Shown: positions 18,614-26,916 of the stretch, in pieces | How the letters are laid out: every line of letters starts with the position of its first letter | How positions within the stretch are numbered: position 1 is the first letter of the stretch | NCBI RefSeq assembly: GCF_003182475.1 | Contig: NZ_QGTS01000003.1 | Coordinates: 180,876-244,875, forward strand | Direction: 5' to 3' | DNA length: 64,000 bases | From: Mangrovibacter plantisponsor | GTDB taxonomy: Bacteria; Pseudomonadota; Gammaproteobacteria; Enterobacterales; Enterobacteriaceae | Position numbers and translations under genes: made by a program | Notes under the pieces: model-generated | What the model was told of the DNA's origin: nothing | What the model saw: only the letters and a program-made list of their open reading frames with translations | Database searches by the model: none

Positions 18614-19167
18614 TACTCCGTCAGCGCTAACAGGCGCTGAACAAGGGTTTCACGTTGTGTGGCTGTCATAGGGTGCACATTACATAAACTGGCATAACAC
18701 AGGCCATCTGCTGCCATGCGGCAGAACAGGGCAGTAGTGCCATCATCACTGCCTTTATCATCGGCAGGCATACGGGTGTTGATAAAATCAGCCCAGCGCT
18801 CACGCAATACCGGGTCTGCAAATAATGCAGCCATAATCCCTTGATTAAGAGCGACTTCCTGCTCACTCATCTCCCTGCAACAAGCGCGAATATAGGCGCG
18901 TGTTGCACGTAAACCCGGCCGGGTATCAGCCGCCATTTCGGCTTCTACTTCAGCAAGAAATTGTTGCATCGTCGTGTCAAAAACGGCATCTACCAGTGCC
19001 TGGCGGGTAGGAAAGTGGTACTGAAGCCCGCCTTTACTGATACCGGTGCCTTTAACCACTTTATCCATAGTCAGCCCATGCAGGCCTTGCGTAATAATCA
19101 AGTGGGTGGCGAATTCCAGCAGTGACTGGCGCAAAGCCTGGGGATCTTTATTGCGGGAGCGGGCCAT
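18613..19167 (-). CDS. TetR-family regulator of the SMR efflux gene
   Basis: A 184-residue TetR repressor: helix-turn-helix 'LIITQGLHGLTMDKVVKGTGISKGGLQYHFPTRQALVDAVFD', then a C-terminal ligand domain. AAAGGA lies seven bases before ATG 19167, so that start ('MARSRNKDPQ') is preferred to ATG 19173 or 19188. It precedes the SMR gene with a one-base overlap and most likely represses the operon from the inverted repeat at 19184-19207. Confidence 0.88.
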   Translation of the reverse strand: MARSRNKDPQALRQSLLEFATHLIITQGLHGLTMDKVVKGTGISKGGLQYHFPTRQALVDAVFDTTMQQFLAEVEAEMAADTRPGLRATRAYIRACCREMSEQEVALNQGIMAALFADPVLRERWADFINTRMPADDKGSDDGTTALFCRMAADGLCYASLCNVHPMTATQRETLVQRLLALTE

Positions 19168-19183
19168 TGGCATTCCTTTACTG

Positions 19184-19207
19184 AACAATCAATCTATACG
19201 GATTGTT
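19184..19207 (-). promoter_or_regulatory. TetR operator candidate
   Basis: AACAATC (19184-19190) and GATTGTT (19201-19207) form a perfect inverted repeat around ten bases, 17 bases upstream of the TetR start. Spacing and position suit a TetR dimer acting on its own promoter. Binding is inferred. Confidence 0.65.
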
Positions 19208-19275
19208 TTGATTTTGCCACAAGAGAAAACCAGCAGCAAGTTTGCAGCCAGTAAATATTTACTGAATGGAAAGGG

Positions 19276-19548
19276 CTATTTGATGTAGGAATCCAGCACT
19301 TTCAGCACAACTTCCAGGTCTTCTTCACGCTTGAGCTCTTCACCCTGGTGGACAATATGCTCAGTCAGGTGGCCCTTGATAACCTCGCGCAGTAAGCCAT
19401 TTACCGCGCCTCGTATTGCCGCAATTTGTTGTAGCACGGCGGCACACTCATGGGGTTCATCAAGCATTTTATTCAGCGCAACAACTTGCCCCTGAATTTT
19501 ACTGGTACGGGCTTTGAGTTTCTTCCTGTCACGAATGGTATGTGGCAT
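19276..19548 (-). CDS. rcnR: Nickel/cobalt-responsive repressor RcnR
   Basis: A CsoR/RcnR-family all-helical repressor of 90 residues. The metal ligands known for E. coli RcnR are all present: His3, Cys35, His60 and His64. In the absence of Ni or Co it represses rcnA; metal releases it. Divergent from rcnA with two TACT-G-tract-AGTA sites between them. AGGA lies upstream of ATG 19548. Confidence 0.96.
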   Translation of the reverse strand: MPHTIRDRKKLKARTSKIQGQVVALNKMLDEPHECAAVLQQIAAIRGAVNGLLREVIKGHLTEHIVHQGEELKREEDLEVVLKVLDSYIK

Positions 19549-19596
19549 AGCGCGATCCTGAATACAAAATATTACTACATTATAACATAACCAAAA

Positions 19597-19631
19597 TACT
19601 GGGTGGTAGTATTTTTTACTGGGGGGGAGTA
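19597..19631. promoter_or_regulatory. Tandem RcnR operator sites
   Basis: TACT-GGGGGG-G-AGTA at 19617-19631 fits the RcnR consensus TACT-G6-N-AGTA exactly. TACT-GGGTGG-T-AGTA at 19597-19611 fits with one T in the G tract. The G tracts are known to be A-form-like and are the protein's recognition element; two sites in the rcnR-rcnA gap match the E. coli arrangement. Confidence 0.9.
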
Positions 19632-19671
19632 CAATCCTCGAACTGTCATAAGCTAACTAAGAATTATTATC

Positions 19672-20799
19672 ATGAATGAGTTCACAGTACTTCTTCAGCA
19701 AGGAAATGCCTGGTTCTTTATTCCCAGTGCAATATTACTCGGTGTTCTGCATGGTCTGGAACCCGGGCATTCTAAAACTATGATGGCGGCATTTATTATC
19801 GCCATCAAAGGTACTGTGCGCCAGGCCGCCATGCTCGGGCTTGCTGCAACTGTATCTCATACGGCAGTGGTGTGGCTGATTGCCTTTGGTGGTATGTATA
19901 TCAGTAATAGATTTACTGCTGAGTCGGCTGAGCCATGGCTGCAGATAGTGTCTGCTGCCATTATTCTGGGAACTGCGTGGTGGATGTTTTGGCGAACCTG
20001 GCAGGGCGAAAAAAACTGGCTTGAAGCTATGCAGGAGCACGAACATTCCCACGAGCACCATCACCACGCTGATATTCAGCAAATTGATACCGGGCATGGG
20101 GTGGTGGGGTTGTCGATATTTGAAGAAGGCCAGCCTGCGCACTGGCGGTTAGCCATGCTGAGCGGGCATGCATGGTCCGCGGAACAAGTCTCGCTGGAAA
20201 CCGTGCGCGAACCAGGTGGTACTGTGGAGGTGTTTAACTTTGTCAACAAAGGCAGTTATCTTGAATCCACAGTGGCAGTGCCGGAACCCCATGAATTTAC
20301 CGTGCAACTGTCACTTGGCCACAATAGCCATGCGCATAAGTATGAATTAGCATTTACTGAAGATGACCATGGGCATAATCATGGAATGCTCGCAGGGCTG
20401 GATGTGAATTCAAAAGAGTACCAGGATGCACATGAATTAGCCCATGCCAACGATATTCGCCACCGCTTTCATGGCAAAGAAGTCACCAACTGGCAAATTC
20501 TGTTGTTTGGCCTGACTGGCGGCCTGTTGCCATGCCCTGCAGCAATTACCGTGCTGCTGATATGCATTCAGTTAAAAGCGCTGGCGCTGGGGGCAACTCT
20601 GGTTGTCTGTTTTAGTATTGGCCTGGCGCTCACACTGGTAACTGTTGGTGTTGGTGCGGCAATCAGTGTGCGGCAGGTGGCAAAACGCTGGCAGGGTTTC
20701 AATACGCTGGCACGGCGTGCGCCATACTTCTCCAGCGTGCTGATTGCACTGGTTGGGCTGTATATGGGGGTTCATGGTTATCTGGGTATTGCCGGGTAA
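19672..20799 (+). CDS. rcnA: Nickel/cobalt efflux protein RcnA
   Basis: An inner-membrane Ni/Co exporter of the NicO family, 375 residues. N-terminal helices carry 'GVLHGLEPGHSKTMMAAFIIA' (His motif) and 'ATVSHTAVVWLIA'; a His-rich cytoplasmic/periplasmic loop ('EHEHSHEHHHHAD', near residues 122-134) probably binds metal; the C-terminal helices include 'GLTGGLLPCPAAITVLLICIQL'. The large loop with an extra domain makes it longer than E. coli RcnA (about 274). rcnB, the periplasmic partner that follows rcnA in E. coli, is absent; the oxidase operon converges here instead. Confidence 0.94.
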   Translation: MNEFTVLLQQGNAWFFIPSAILLGVLHGLEPGHSKTMMAAFIIAIKGTVRQAAMLGLAATVSHTAVVWLIAFGGMYISNRFTAESAEPWLQIVSAAIILGTAWWMFWRTWQGEKNWLEAMQEHEHSHEHHHHADIQQIDTGHGVVGLSIFEEGQPAHWRLAMLSGHAWSAEQVSLETVREPGGTVEVFNFVNKGSYLESTVAVPEPHEFTVQLSLGHNSHAHKYELAFTEDDHGHNHGMLAGLDVNSKEYQDAHELAHANDIRHRFHGKEVTNWQILLFGLTGGLLPCPAAITVLLICIQLKALALGATLVVCFSIGLALTLVTVGVGAAISVRQVAKRWQGFNTLARRAPYFSSVLIALVGLYMGVHGYLGIAG

Positions 20800-20815
20800 C
20801 ATAACAATATAGTTC

Positions 20816-20837
20816 CCCGCCAGGCCTGCCTGGCGGG
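20816..20837. terminator. Hairpin between rcnA and the oxidase operon
   Basis: CCCGCCAGG (20816-20824) pairs with CCTGGCGGG (20829-20837), loop CCTG. It lies between two convergent stops (20799 and 20844). There is no T run, so intrinsic termination is uncertain. Confidence 0.5.
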
Positions 20838-20843
20838 TGTGGT

Positions 20844-20975
20844 CTAGTGGGAATGCAGCCCGGCCAGTTGCATCAGCAACCGGAACAGGAAACTGACACC
20901 CCCCAATGCCAGAACACTGGCAGCCCAAATAAGCAACAACCAGCTAAGTTTGCGCCATACTGGAGCCGGGTTCAT
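20844..20975 (-). CDS. DUF2474 family small subunit-like protein of the quinol oxidase
   Basis: A 43-residue single-helix membrane protein beginning MNPAPVWRKLSWLLLIW and ending QLAGLHSH. The pattern of a basic start, 'W-L-L-L-I-W-A-A-S-V-L-A-L' helix and 'FRLLM' tail fits the DUF2474 family, whose genes follow cydAB/cioAB-type oxidase genes. Its ATG shares the final A of the upstream cydB-like stop (TAATG), so translation is coupled. By analogy with CydX and CydY it probably stabilises the oxidase. It is shorter than usual gene-calling cut-offs. Confidence 0.85.
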   Translation of the reverse strand: MNPAPVWRKLSWLLLIWAASVLALGGVSFLFRLLMQLAGLHSH

Positions 20976-21967
20976 TAGTGATACCCTCCATCAGCAGTCA
21001 CTTTTCCACGAAATACATGGTAACTCCACCAGGTGTAGCCAAGAATAACGGGTAAAATAAACAACGCTCCGGGCAACATAAAACGCTGGCTGGCCGCAGG
21101 TGCTGCCGCATCCCATAAAGTCATCGATGGTGGTAGCAGAAATGGCCACAGGCTAACCCCAAGCCCGGCAAACCCAAGAAAAACGAGCATAATTGCCATA
21201 ATAAAAGGATTCCGGTGGGTATTGTTTTGCCGCAAAGTCCGGGCCAGTTGAAAACTGCAAACACCAACCAGTAATGGCACCGGCAACAGGTACCAGAAAC
21301 CCGGCAGGCTAAACCAGCGCCTGGCAATAAATGGCTGAGTTAGTGGGCAAAAAACGCTAACGCCCAGCAGAATGACCAGAAATAATCCCAGTAGCAATGT
21401 TGAAATGTGGCGCATACGTAACGCCAGCTCACCATCACACTTCAAAACCAGCCAGGTGGAACCAAGCAGACTCCAGGCTACAACCAGACCAACACCACAA
21501 AACACAGTGAATGGCGTTAGCCAGGGGAACAATGACGTACTGCTCCCGGAAAAGCCCTGAACAAGAGCGCCTGCTACCATCCCCTGGGTAAACGTTGCCA
21601 CAAAAGAACCCAGCATAAAGCTTTTATCCCAGAACGCTCGGTGGCTGTGCGTTGCGTTAACCCGGAACTCAAAGGCCACGCCGCGGAAAATCAGCCCCAG
21701 GAGCATCAGTGTCAGTGGTACCGCCAGGTAATCAGTAATTGCTGCGTAAGCCTGTGGGAAGGCACCAAACAAGGCCGCGCCCCCCAGAACCAGCCAGGTT
21801 TCATTGCCATCCCAAACAGGTGCTACCGTGTTGACCATCACATCACGCCGGAAGCGCGTATGCTCAACGGCAAACAGCATACCCACCCCCAGGTCAAAAC
21901 CATCCATAATGATGTACATCAGCGTGGCAAAAATAATCAGTGCAAACCAGAAAAGTGATAAATCCAT
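20975..21967 (-). CDS. Cytochrome bd-type quinol oxidase subunit II (CydB/CioB-like)
   Basis: A 330-residue, multi-helix subunit of a bd-family terminal oxidase: 'FWFALIIFATLMYIIMDGFDLGVGMLF' and 'RRDVMVNTVAPVWDGNETWLVLGGAALFGAFPQAYA' are the diagnostic CydB N-terminal segments. It follows subunit I by five bases and precedes the DUF2474 gene with overlap. The shorter subunits place it with cyanide-insensitive (CIO) oxidases, separate from the main CydAB and AppCB enzymes of enterobacteria. Confidence 0.92.
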   Translation of the reverse strand: MDLSLFWFALIIFATLMYIIMDGFDLGVGMLFAVEHTRFRRDVMVNTVAPVWDGNETWLVLGGAALFGAFPQAYAAITDYLAVPLTLMLLGLIFRGVAFEFRVNATHSHRAFWDKSFMLGSFVATFTQGMVAGALVQGFSGSSTSLFPWLTPFTVFCGVGLVVAWSLLGSTWLVLKCDGELALRMRHISTLLLGLFLVILLGVSVFCPLTQPFIARRWFSLPGFWYLLPVPLLVGVCSFQLARTLRQNNTHRNPFIMAIMLVFLGFAGLGVSLWPFLLPPSMTLWDAAAPAASQRFMLPGALFILPVILGYTWWSYHVFRGKVTADGGYH

Positions 21968-21972
21968 TGTGA

Positions 21973-23367
21973 TTACTCCTTATCACTTATTGCGGCTGAA
22001 AGTGGGCGGGCAGGAGTACCATGCATCTGAGAGCCGGTGTCCGCTGTGTCTGTCTGTTCCGGCCCCTTACACATCAAACGCAGCATATAGTGATAACCCA
22101 CGCCAAAAACAGCACAGTAAACGACAATAAAGGTCAACAGGCTAAGGCTCATATGCAGGGTACTGTGGGCAGAAACGGCATCTTTGGTGCGCAGCAGGCC
22201 ATAAACCACCCAGGGTTGGCGGCCCACTTCAGTTGTTACCCAGCCGGCCAGAAGCGCTATCAGCCCTGAAGGCCCCATAGCAACTGCAAAACGCAGCAAC
22301 CAGGTATGAGCGAACAACCGGTTATTTCTGCGGTTCACTAAGGCCCAAACACTGAGCAGGATCATTAAAATACCCAGCCCAACCATGACACGAAATGACC
22401 AGAAAACCAGGGGCGACCAGGGGCGGTCACCCGCAGGAAACTCGCTTAGTGCGGGTACTTGTTTGGTTAACGAGTGTGTCAGGATCAGGCTGCCTAATGC
22501 CGGAATTCCCACAGCGTAACGCGTTGTTTCCCGTTGCATATCGGGCAGGCCAAACAGTAACAGTGGCGTCGGTTCACCTGGGGTGTTTTTCCAGTGCCCT
22601 TCAATAGCGGCGATTTTGGCAGGTTGGTATTTCAGGGTATTTAGCCCATGCATATCGCCCAAAAATGCCTGTAGTGGCGCGGATACAAGTAACATCCACA
22701 TTGCCATGGAAAACATGGTGCGTACGGTTGCATCTTTGCGCCCACGTAGCAGGTGCCAGGCGGCCGTTGCACCCACAAACAGTGCGGTACTGACAAACGC
22801 AGCAACAGTCATATGCATCAGGCGGTAAGGGAACGACGGATTGAAAATAACCGCAAACCAGTCAACAGGTACAACATGGCCTTGTTCGATGCGATAACCC
22901 TGCGGGGTTTGCATCCAACTGTTGGATGCCAGGATCCAGAAAGTGGATATTAGTGTCCCCAGCGCCACCATGCAGGTTGCGAAAAAATGCAAACGCGGGC
23001 CCACTTTATTCCAGCCAAATAACATTACGCCAAGAAAGCCAGCCTCAAGGAAAAAAGCGGTCAGCACTTCATAAGTCAGCAGGGGGCCAGTAACACTTCC
23101 GGCAAATTGAGAGAAAATTTTCCAGTTAGTGCCAAACTGGTATGCCATCACCAGTCCAGACACAACACCCATACCAAAGTTAACCGCGAAAATTTTACTC
23201 CAGAAATGGTACAGCGTGCGGTAATGAAGGTGCTGAGTTTTCAGCCATAACCCTTCAAGCACCGCCAGGTAGCTGGCAAGACCAATGGTGATAGCCGGGA
23301 AAATAATATGGAACGAGACCGTAAAGGCGAACTGGATCCTCGCCAGATGAAAGGCATCAAACGCCAC
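21973..23367 (-). CDS. Cytochrome bd-type quinol oxidase subunit I (CydA/CioA-like, short Q-loop)
   Basis: A haem-bearing subunit I of 464 residues, clearly shorter than E. coli CydA (522), which lacks the long Q-loop insertion; this is the CIO class. Seen: 'ARIQFAFTVSFHIIFPAITIGLA' with the axial His, 'FFLEAGFLGVMLFGW', 'GDMHGLNTLKYQPAKIAAIEGHW', and the quinol-site motif 'TEVGRQPWVVYGLLRT'. It oxidises quinol and reduces oxygen to water, without proton pumping. First gene of a three-gene operon; a 7-4-7 inverted repeat lies about 45 bases upstream. Confidence 0.93.
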   Translation of the reverse strand: MAFDAFHLARIQFAFTVSFHIIFPAITIGLASYLAVLEGLWLKTQHLHYRTLYHFWSKIFAVNFGMGVVSGLVMAYQFGTNWKIFSQFAGSVTGPLLTYEVLTAFFLEAGFLGVMLFGWNKVGPRLHFFATCMVALGTLISTFWILASNSWMQTPQGYRIEQGHVVPVDWFAVIFNPSFPYRLMHMTVAAFVSTALFVGATAAWHLLRGRKDATVRTMFSMAMWMLLVSAPLQAFLGDMHGLNTLKYQPAKIAAIEGHWKNTPGEPTPLLLFGLPDMQRETTRYAVGIPALGSLILTHSLTKQVPALSEFPAGDRPWSPLVFWSFRVMVGLGILMILLSVWALVNRRNNRLFAHTWLLRFAVAMGPSGLIALLAGWVTTEVGRQPWVVYGLLRTKDAVSAHSTLHMSLSLLTFIVVYCAVFGVGYHYMLRLMCKGPEQTDTADTGSQMHGTPARPLSAAISDKE

Positions 23368-23675
23368 GATAAAAACCTCATAATTACCGAGTGGTGGCGT
23401 TATCTTAAGTAGCCATGTTGTTACATGGCAGCCACAGTTAACGGGTATTTTCCTATAACAGTTTCACAAAAAATGCCAGAATAAAGAAAATTGTTATATA
23501 TAACCGGTAGCTGTGGCTTCCGTTAGTTAAAAAAGTGTTATTATAGCGCCTCACTGAACCTGCCTGCTGCTATGTGCATTGTGTGCCTTAATCCAGTGTG
23601 CCTGCTGTCTGTACCGTTTTTAGTCGGGGAAGATTAACCAGGTGGGTGATTTTTTTGTTAACAGGAAGTCTTGCG
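23368..23675. promoter_or_regulatory. Divergent promoter region between the oxidase operon and the thioesterase gene
   Basis: This 308-base gap holds no convincing gene. GCCATGT (23412-23418) and ACATGGC (23423-23429) form a perfect inverted repeat with loop TGTT near the oxidase start. An AT-rich stretch about 23450-23550 could hold the promoters of both units. No FNR box (TTGAT-N4-ATCAA) was seen. Confidence 0.45.
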
Positions 23676-24089
23676 ATGAACCAAAAAGATGCGGCCTGGA
23701 TAGAAGAAAAGATTCGCTTTTCACAGACCAGTGTTGCCAAAGTTGTGTTCCCGACCACCATTAACCACCATTCAACACTGTTCGGTGGTACTGCCCTGGC
23801 CTGGATGGATGAAGTTTCATTTATTGCCGCCACCCGTTTTTGTCGCAAACGCCTGGTTACAGTCTCAACCGAAAAGATCAATTTTAAACACCCGATCCCT
23901 TCGGGTTCGATTGTTGAACTGGTTGGCAGGGTGACCCGGGTGGGTAATACCAGCCTCACTGTCACTGTGACTATCTACCTTGAGCAGATGTATTCCGATG
24001 GCAGGGAAGAAGTGATTCACGGCGAGTTTAACTTTGTCGCCGTCGATGATAGTGGCAAATCAACACCGTTGTTCGACGAGACACCCTAG
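23676..24089 (+). CDS. Acyl-CoA thioesterase, YciA/hot-dog family
   Basis: A 137-residue hot-dog acyl-CoA thioesterase. 'TINHHSTLFGGTALAWMDEVSFIAATRFCRKRLVTVSTEKINFKHPIPSGSIVELVGRV' is the family core, including the G-G-x-A-L-x-W-M-D-E helix that carries the catalytic Asp. It cleaves acyl-CoA to free acid and CoA. ATG 23676 has AGGAAG upstream; the longer frame lacks a ribosome site. ydcR starts three bases after its stop, so they are co-transcribed. E. coli does not have this pairing. Confidence 0.88.
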   Translation: MNQKDAAWIEEKIRFSQTSVAKVVFPTTINHHSTLFGGTALAWMDEVSFIAATRFCRKRLVTVSTEKINFKHPIPSGSIVELVGRVTRVGNTSLTVTVTIYLEQMYSDGREEVIHGEFNFVAVDDSGKSTPLFDETP

Positions 24090-24092
24090 CCT

Positions 24093-25511
24093 GTGAAAAA
24101 ATACCAGCAACTGGCTGAGCGTATTGCACATCAGATTGAGTTGGGTGTCTGGCATCCTGGCGACAGGCTGCCATCAATACGTGAACAAACAGGCCATAGT
24201 GGCATGAGTTTTATGACTGTCACTCACGCTTACCAGTTGCTGGAAAGCCGGGGGTTAATCACTGCACGCCCGCAATCAGGCTATTATGTCTCGCCCCCTG
24301 CGTCTGCAACCACGCCTGGTGTACCAGCATCCCTGGTTCACCAGGAAAACGTAGACATCAACAGTTATATTTTTGATGTATTGCAGGCCAGTAGCCGCCC
24401 GGGTGTAGTGCCTTTTGGCTCCGCGTTCCCCGACCCAAGATTATTCCCGCTCGCCCAACTTAACCGCTCCCTTGCACATGTGGCGCGTAACACCAGTGCG
24501 GTGAGTATGACGGAAAACCTGCCGCCAGGTCACCGTGCATTACGCCAGGCCATTGCCCGTCGTTACGCCCAACATGGGTTAACAATTTCCCCGGACGAAA
24601 TAGTGATTACCACCGGTGCGCTTGAAGCCCTGAACCTGAGTTTGCAGGCAGTCACCGAACCGGGAGACTGGGTTGTGGTGGAGACACCCTGTTTCTATGG
24701 CGCTCTGCAAGCCATTGAGCGCCTCAAACTTAAAATGATTGCTATCCCCAGTTCTCCCCACCACGGGATTGATCTCGCAGCCCTGGAACAGGCCCTGAAT
24801 AACTGGCCAGTAAAAGCCTGCTGGCTGATGGGGAATCACCAAAACCCACTGGGGTTCACACTACCTGATGAACGCAAACAACAGATAATCGCGTTGCTGG
24901 CACAGCATCAGGTGTCATTAATTGAAGATGATGTTTATGGTGAACTCTACCAGGGAAACACACGCCCAGCCCCGTTCCGGGCTTTTGATACTGGCGGCAT
25001 CACACTGCATTGTGCTTCGTTCTCTAAATCTCTGGTGGCCGGGTTCCGTGTTGGTTGGGTGGCCGCAGGCAGGCATGCGCGGCGTATTCAACAGTTGCAA
25101 CTGATGAGCACGCTGTCTGGCAGCGCTCCGGTGCAAATGGCGCTGGCTGATTACCTGACGACCCGCAGTTATGACACCCACCTGCGCCGTTTACGGCGGG
25201 TTCTTGCAGAGCGTAAGCACAAAGCATGGCAAATTTTGCGCCAGCACTTACCAGAAAATTGTGTTATCACCCGCCACGATGGAGGGTATTTCTTATGGGT
25301 TTCTTTACCTGATGGTATTGATACCCGGGCACTGAATACCGCGGCAATTCGTGAACAAATTAGCCTTGCTCCTGTGAGTATGTTTACCGTGGGCCAGGCC
25401 GGGCTTAATGGTTTTCGCGTTAATGCTTCTTTCCCCTGGCAGGAACGGGAGATTCAGGCTGTACAAACACTTGCCCGGCTGTTGCAGCAGGCGCTCAGCG
25501 CAGCTTCATAG
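24093..25511 (+). CDS. ydcR: YdcR, MocR-type GntR/aminotransferase transcriptional regulator
   Basis: A 472-residue MocR regulator: N-terminal GntR winged helix ('KKYQQLAERIAHQIELGVWHPGDRLPSIREQTGHSGMSFMTVTHAYQLLESRGLITARPQSGYYV') and a C-terminal class I aminotransferase-like domain with PLP lysine in 'LHCASFSKSLVAGFRVGWV'. It aligns closely with E. coli YdcR. It begins with GTG at 24093. Target genes are not established; the ydcSTUV-patD operon immediately downstream is the natural candidate. Confidence 0.93.
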   Translation: MKKYQQLAERIAHQIELGVWHPGDRLPSIREQTGHSGMSFMTVTHAYQLLESRGLITARPQSGYYVSPPASATTPGVPASLVHQENVDINSYIFDVLQASSRPGVVPFGSAFPDPRLFPLAQLNRSLAHVARNTSAVSMTENLPPGHRALRQAIARRYAQHGLTISPDEIVITTGALEALNLSLQAVTEPGDWVVVETPCFYGALQAIERLKLKMIAIPSSPHHGIDLAALEQALNNWPVKACWLMGNHQNPLGFTLPDERKQQIIALLAQHQVSLIEDDVYGELYQGNTRPAPFRAFDTGGITLHCASFSKSLVAGFRVGWVAAGRHARRIQQLQLMSTLSGSAPVQMALADYLTTRSYDTHLRRLRRVLAERKHKAWQILRQHLPENCVITRHDGGYFLWVSLPDGIDTRALNTAAIREQISLAPVSMFTVGQAGLNGFRVNASFPWQEREIQAVQTLARLLQQALSAAS

Positions 25512-25754
25512 GAAATTTCAATACCGGCTGTTTTTCACCAACAACTGCTAACTCCCTGTCTACACTTTAAAAGTTCACTCTTTTTCTGAAACTCCTCAGC
25601 GCCCGCTGGGTAAAACTGCGCGTTTAATCACAGCCTGGTGAAATAGTCTGATTCCGGTGCCGGGAAAAGAGAAAGAACCGTCTACTGTTTTTACGGGAGA
25701 TATTTTTACGCCAGGGCGGGCCTGAATACTTTTAATAAGACAGGAGCCTTACTC

Positions 25755-26903
25755 ATGACACATCGTTTAGCACGCAGCCTGTTATCCCTCTGTGTATTTT
25801 CCACCATTGCCAGCCCGGTAGCTTTCGCTGAGCCAACATCTGTTGGGCCTGGTGAAGGGCGGCTCGATATCATCGCCTGGCCGGGCTATATCGAACGGGG
25901 GCAAAGTGATAAGAACTATGACTGGGTAACGCAATTTGAGAAAGAAACCGGGTGCGCTGTGAATGTTAAAACCGCAGCAACATCTGATGAAATGGTGAGT
26001 CTGATGGCGAAAGGGGGATATGACCTGGTGACTGCATCGGGTGATGCCTCATTGCGCCTTATCATGGGTAAACGCGTTCAGGCGATTAATACCGCGTTGA
26101 TACCTAACTGGAAAAATGTTGACCCACGCCTGAAAGACGCCCCCTGGTTCACGGTGGCAGGCAAAGTGTATGGCACGCCGTACCAGTGGGGGCCAAACTT
26201 GCTGATGTATAACACGAAAACCTTCCCGACTCCGCCAGACTCATGGTCAGTGGTGTTTACCAAACAGCAACTGCCTGACGGCAAGAGCAATTCTGGCCGT
26301 GTTCAGGCATATGATGGCCCCATTTATATTGCTGATGCCGCGTTGTTTGTTAAAGCGACACAACCTCAACTGGGCATTACCGACCCATACGAACTTAACG
26401 AACAGCAATATGAAGCTGTACTGAAAGTATTGCGTGACCAGCACGCGCTGATTCACCGTTACTGGCATGATGCCACGGTCCAAATGAGTGATTTCAAAAA
26501 TGAAGATGTGGTTGCTTCAGGCTCCTGGCCATATCAGGCTAACGTACTGAAAAGCGAAGGGCAGCCCATTGCCACTACCATTCCGAAAGAAGGTGTTACC
26601 GGCTGGGCAGACACCACCATGATGCATACGGATGCAAAACACCCTAACTGCGCATACAAGTGGATGAACTGGTCGCTGACGCCAAAAGTGCAGGGTGATG
26701 TGGCAGCCTGGTTTGGTTCATTACCGGCAGTCCCGGCAGGGTGCAAAGCCAGCACACTGTTGGGCGACAAAGGGTGCGAAACCAACGGCTATGGCAGCTT
26801 TGCCAAAATCGCATTCTGGAAAACCCCTGTTGCTAAGGGTGGCAAATATGTCTCCTACAGCCGCTGGACTCAGGATTACATTGCGATAATGGGCGGGCGT
26901 TAA
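25755..26903 (+). CDS. ydcS: YdcS, periplasmic binding protein of the YdcSTUV ABC transporter
   Basis: A spermidine/putrescine-type solute-binding protein of 382 residues (E. coli 381). The signal peptide 'MTHRLARSLLSLCVFSTIASPVAFAEP' is cut near residue 26. 'GEGRLDIIAWPGYIERGQSDKNYDWVTQFEKETGCAVNVK' is the YdcS N-terminus. In E. coli it has also been linked to polyhydroxybutyrate synthesis. AGGAG lies upstream of ATG 25755. First gene of the ydcSTUV-patD operon. Confidence 0.96.
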   Translation: MTHRLARSLLSLCVFSTIASPVAFAEPTSVGPGEGRLDIIAWPGYIERGQSDKNYDWVTQFEKETGCAVNVKTAATSDEMVSLMAKGGYDLVTASGDASLRLIMGKRVQAINTALIPNWKNVDPRLKDAPWFTVAGKVYGTPYQWGPNLLMYNTKTFPTPPDSWSVVFTKQQLPDGKSNSGRVQAYDGPIYIADAALFVKATQPQLGITDPYELNEQQYEAVLKVLRDQHALIHRYWHDATVQMSDFKNEDVVASGSWPYQANVLKSEGQPIATTIPKEGVTGWADTTMMHTDAKHPNCAYKWMNWSLTPKVQGDVAAWFGSLPAVPAGCKASTLLGDKGCETNGYGSFAKIAFWKTPVAKGGKYVSYSRWTQDYIAIMGGR

Positions 26904-26916
26904 TGCCGGGGGTGCT

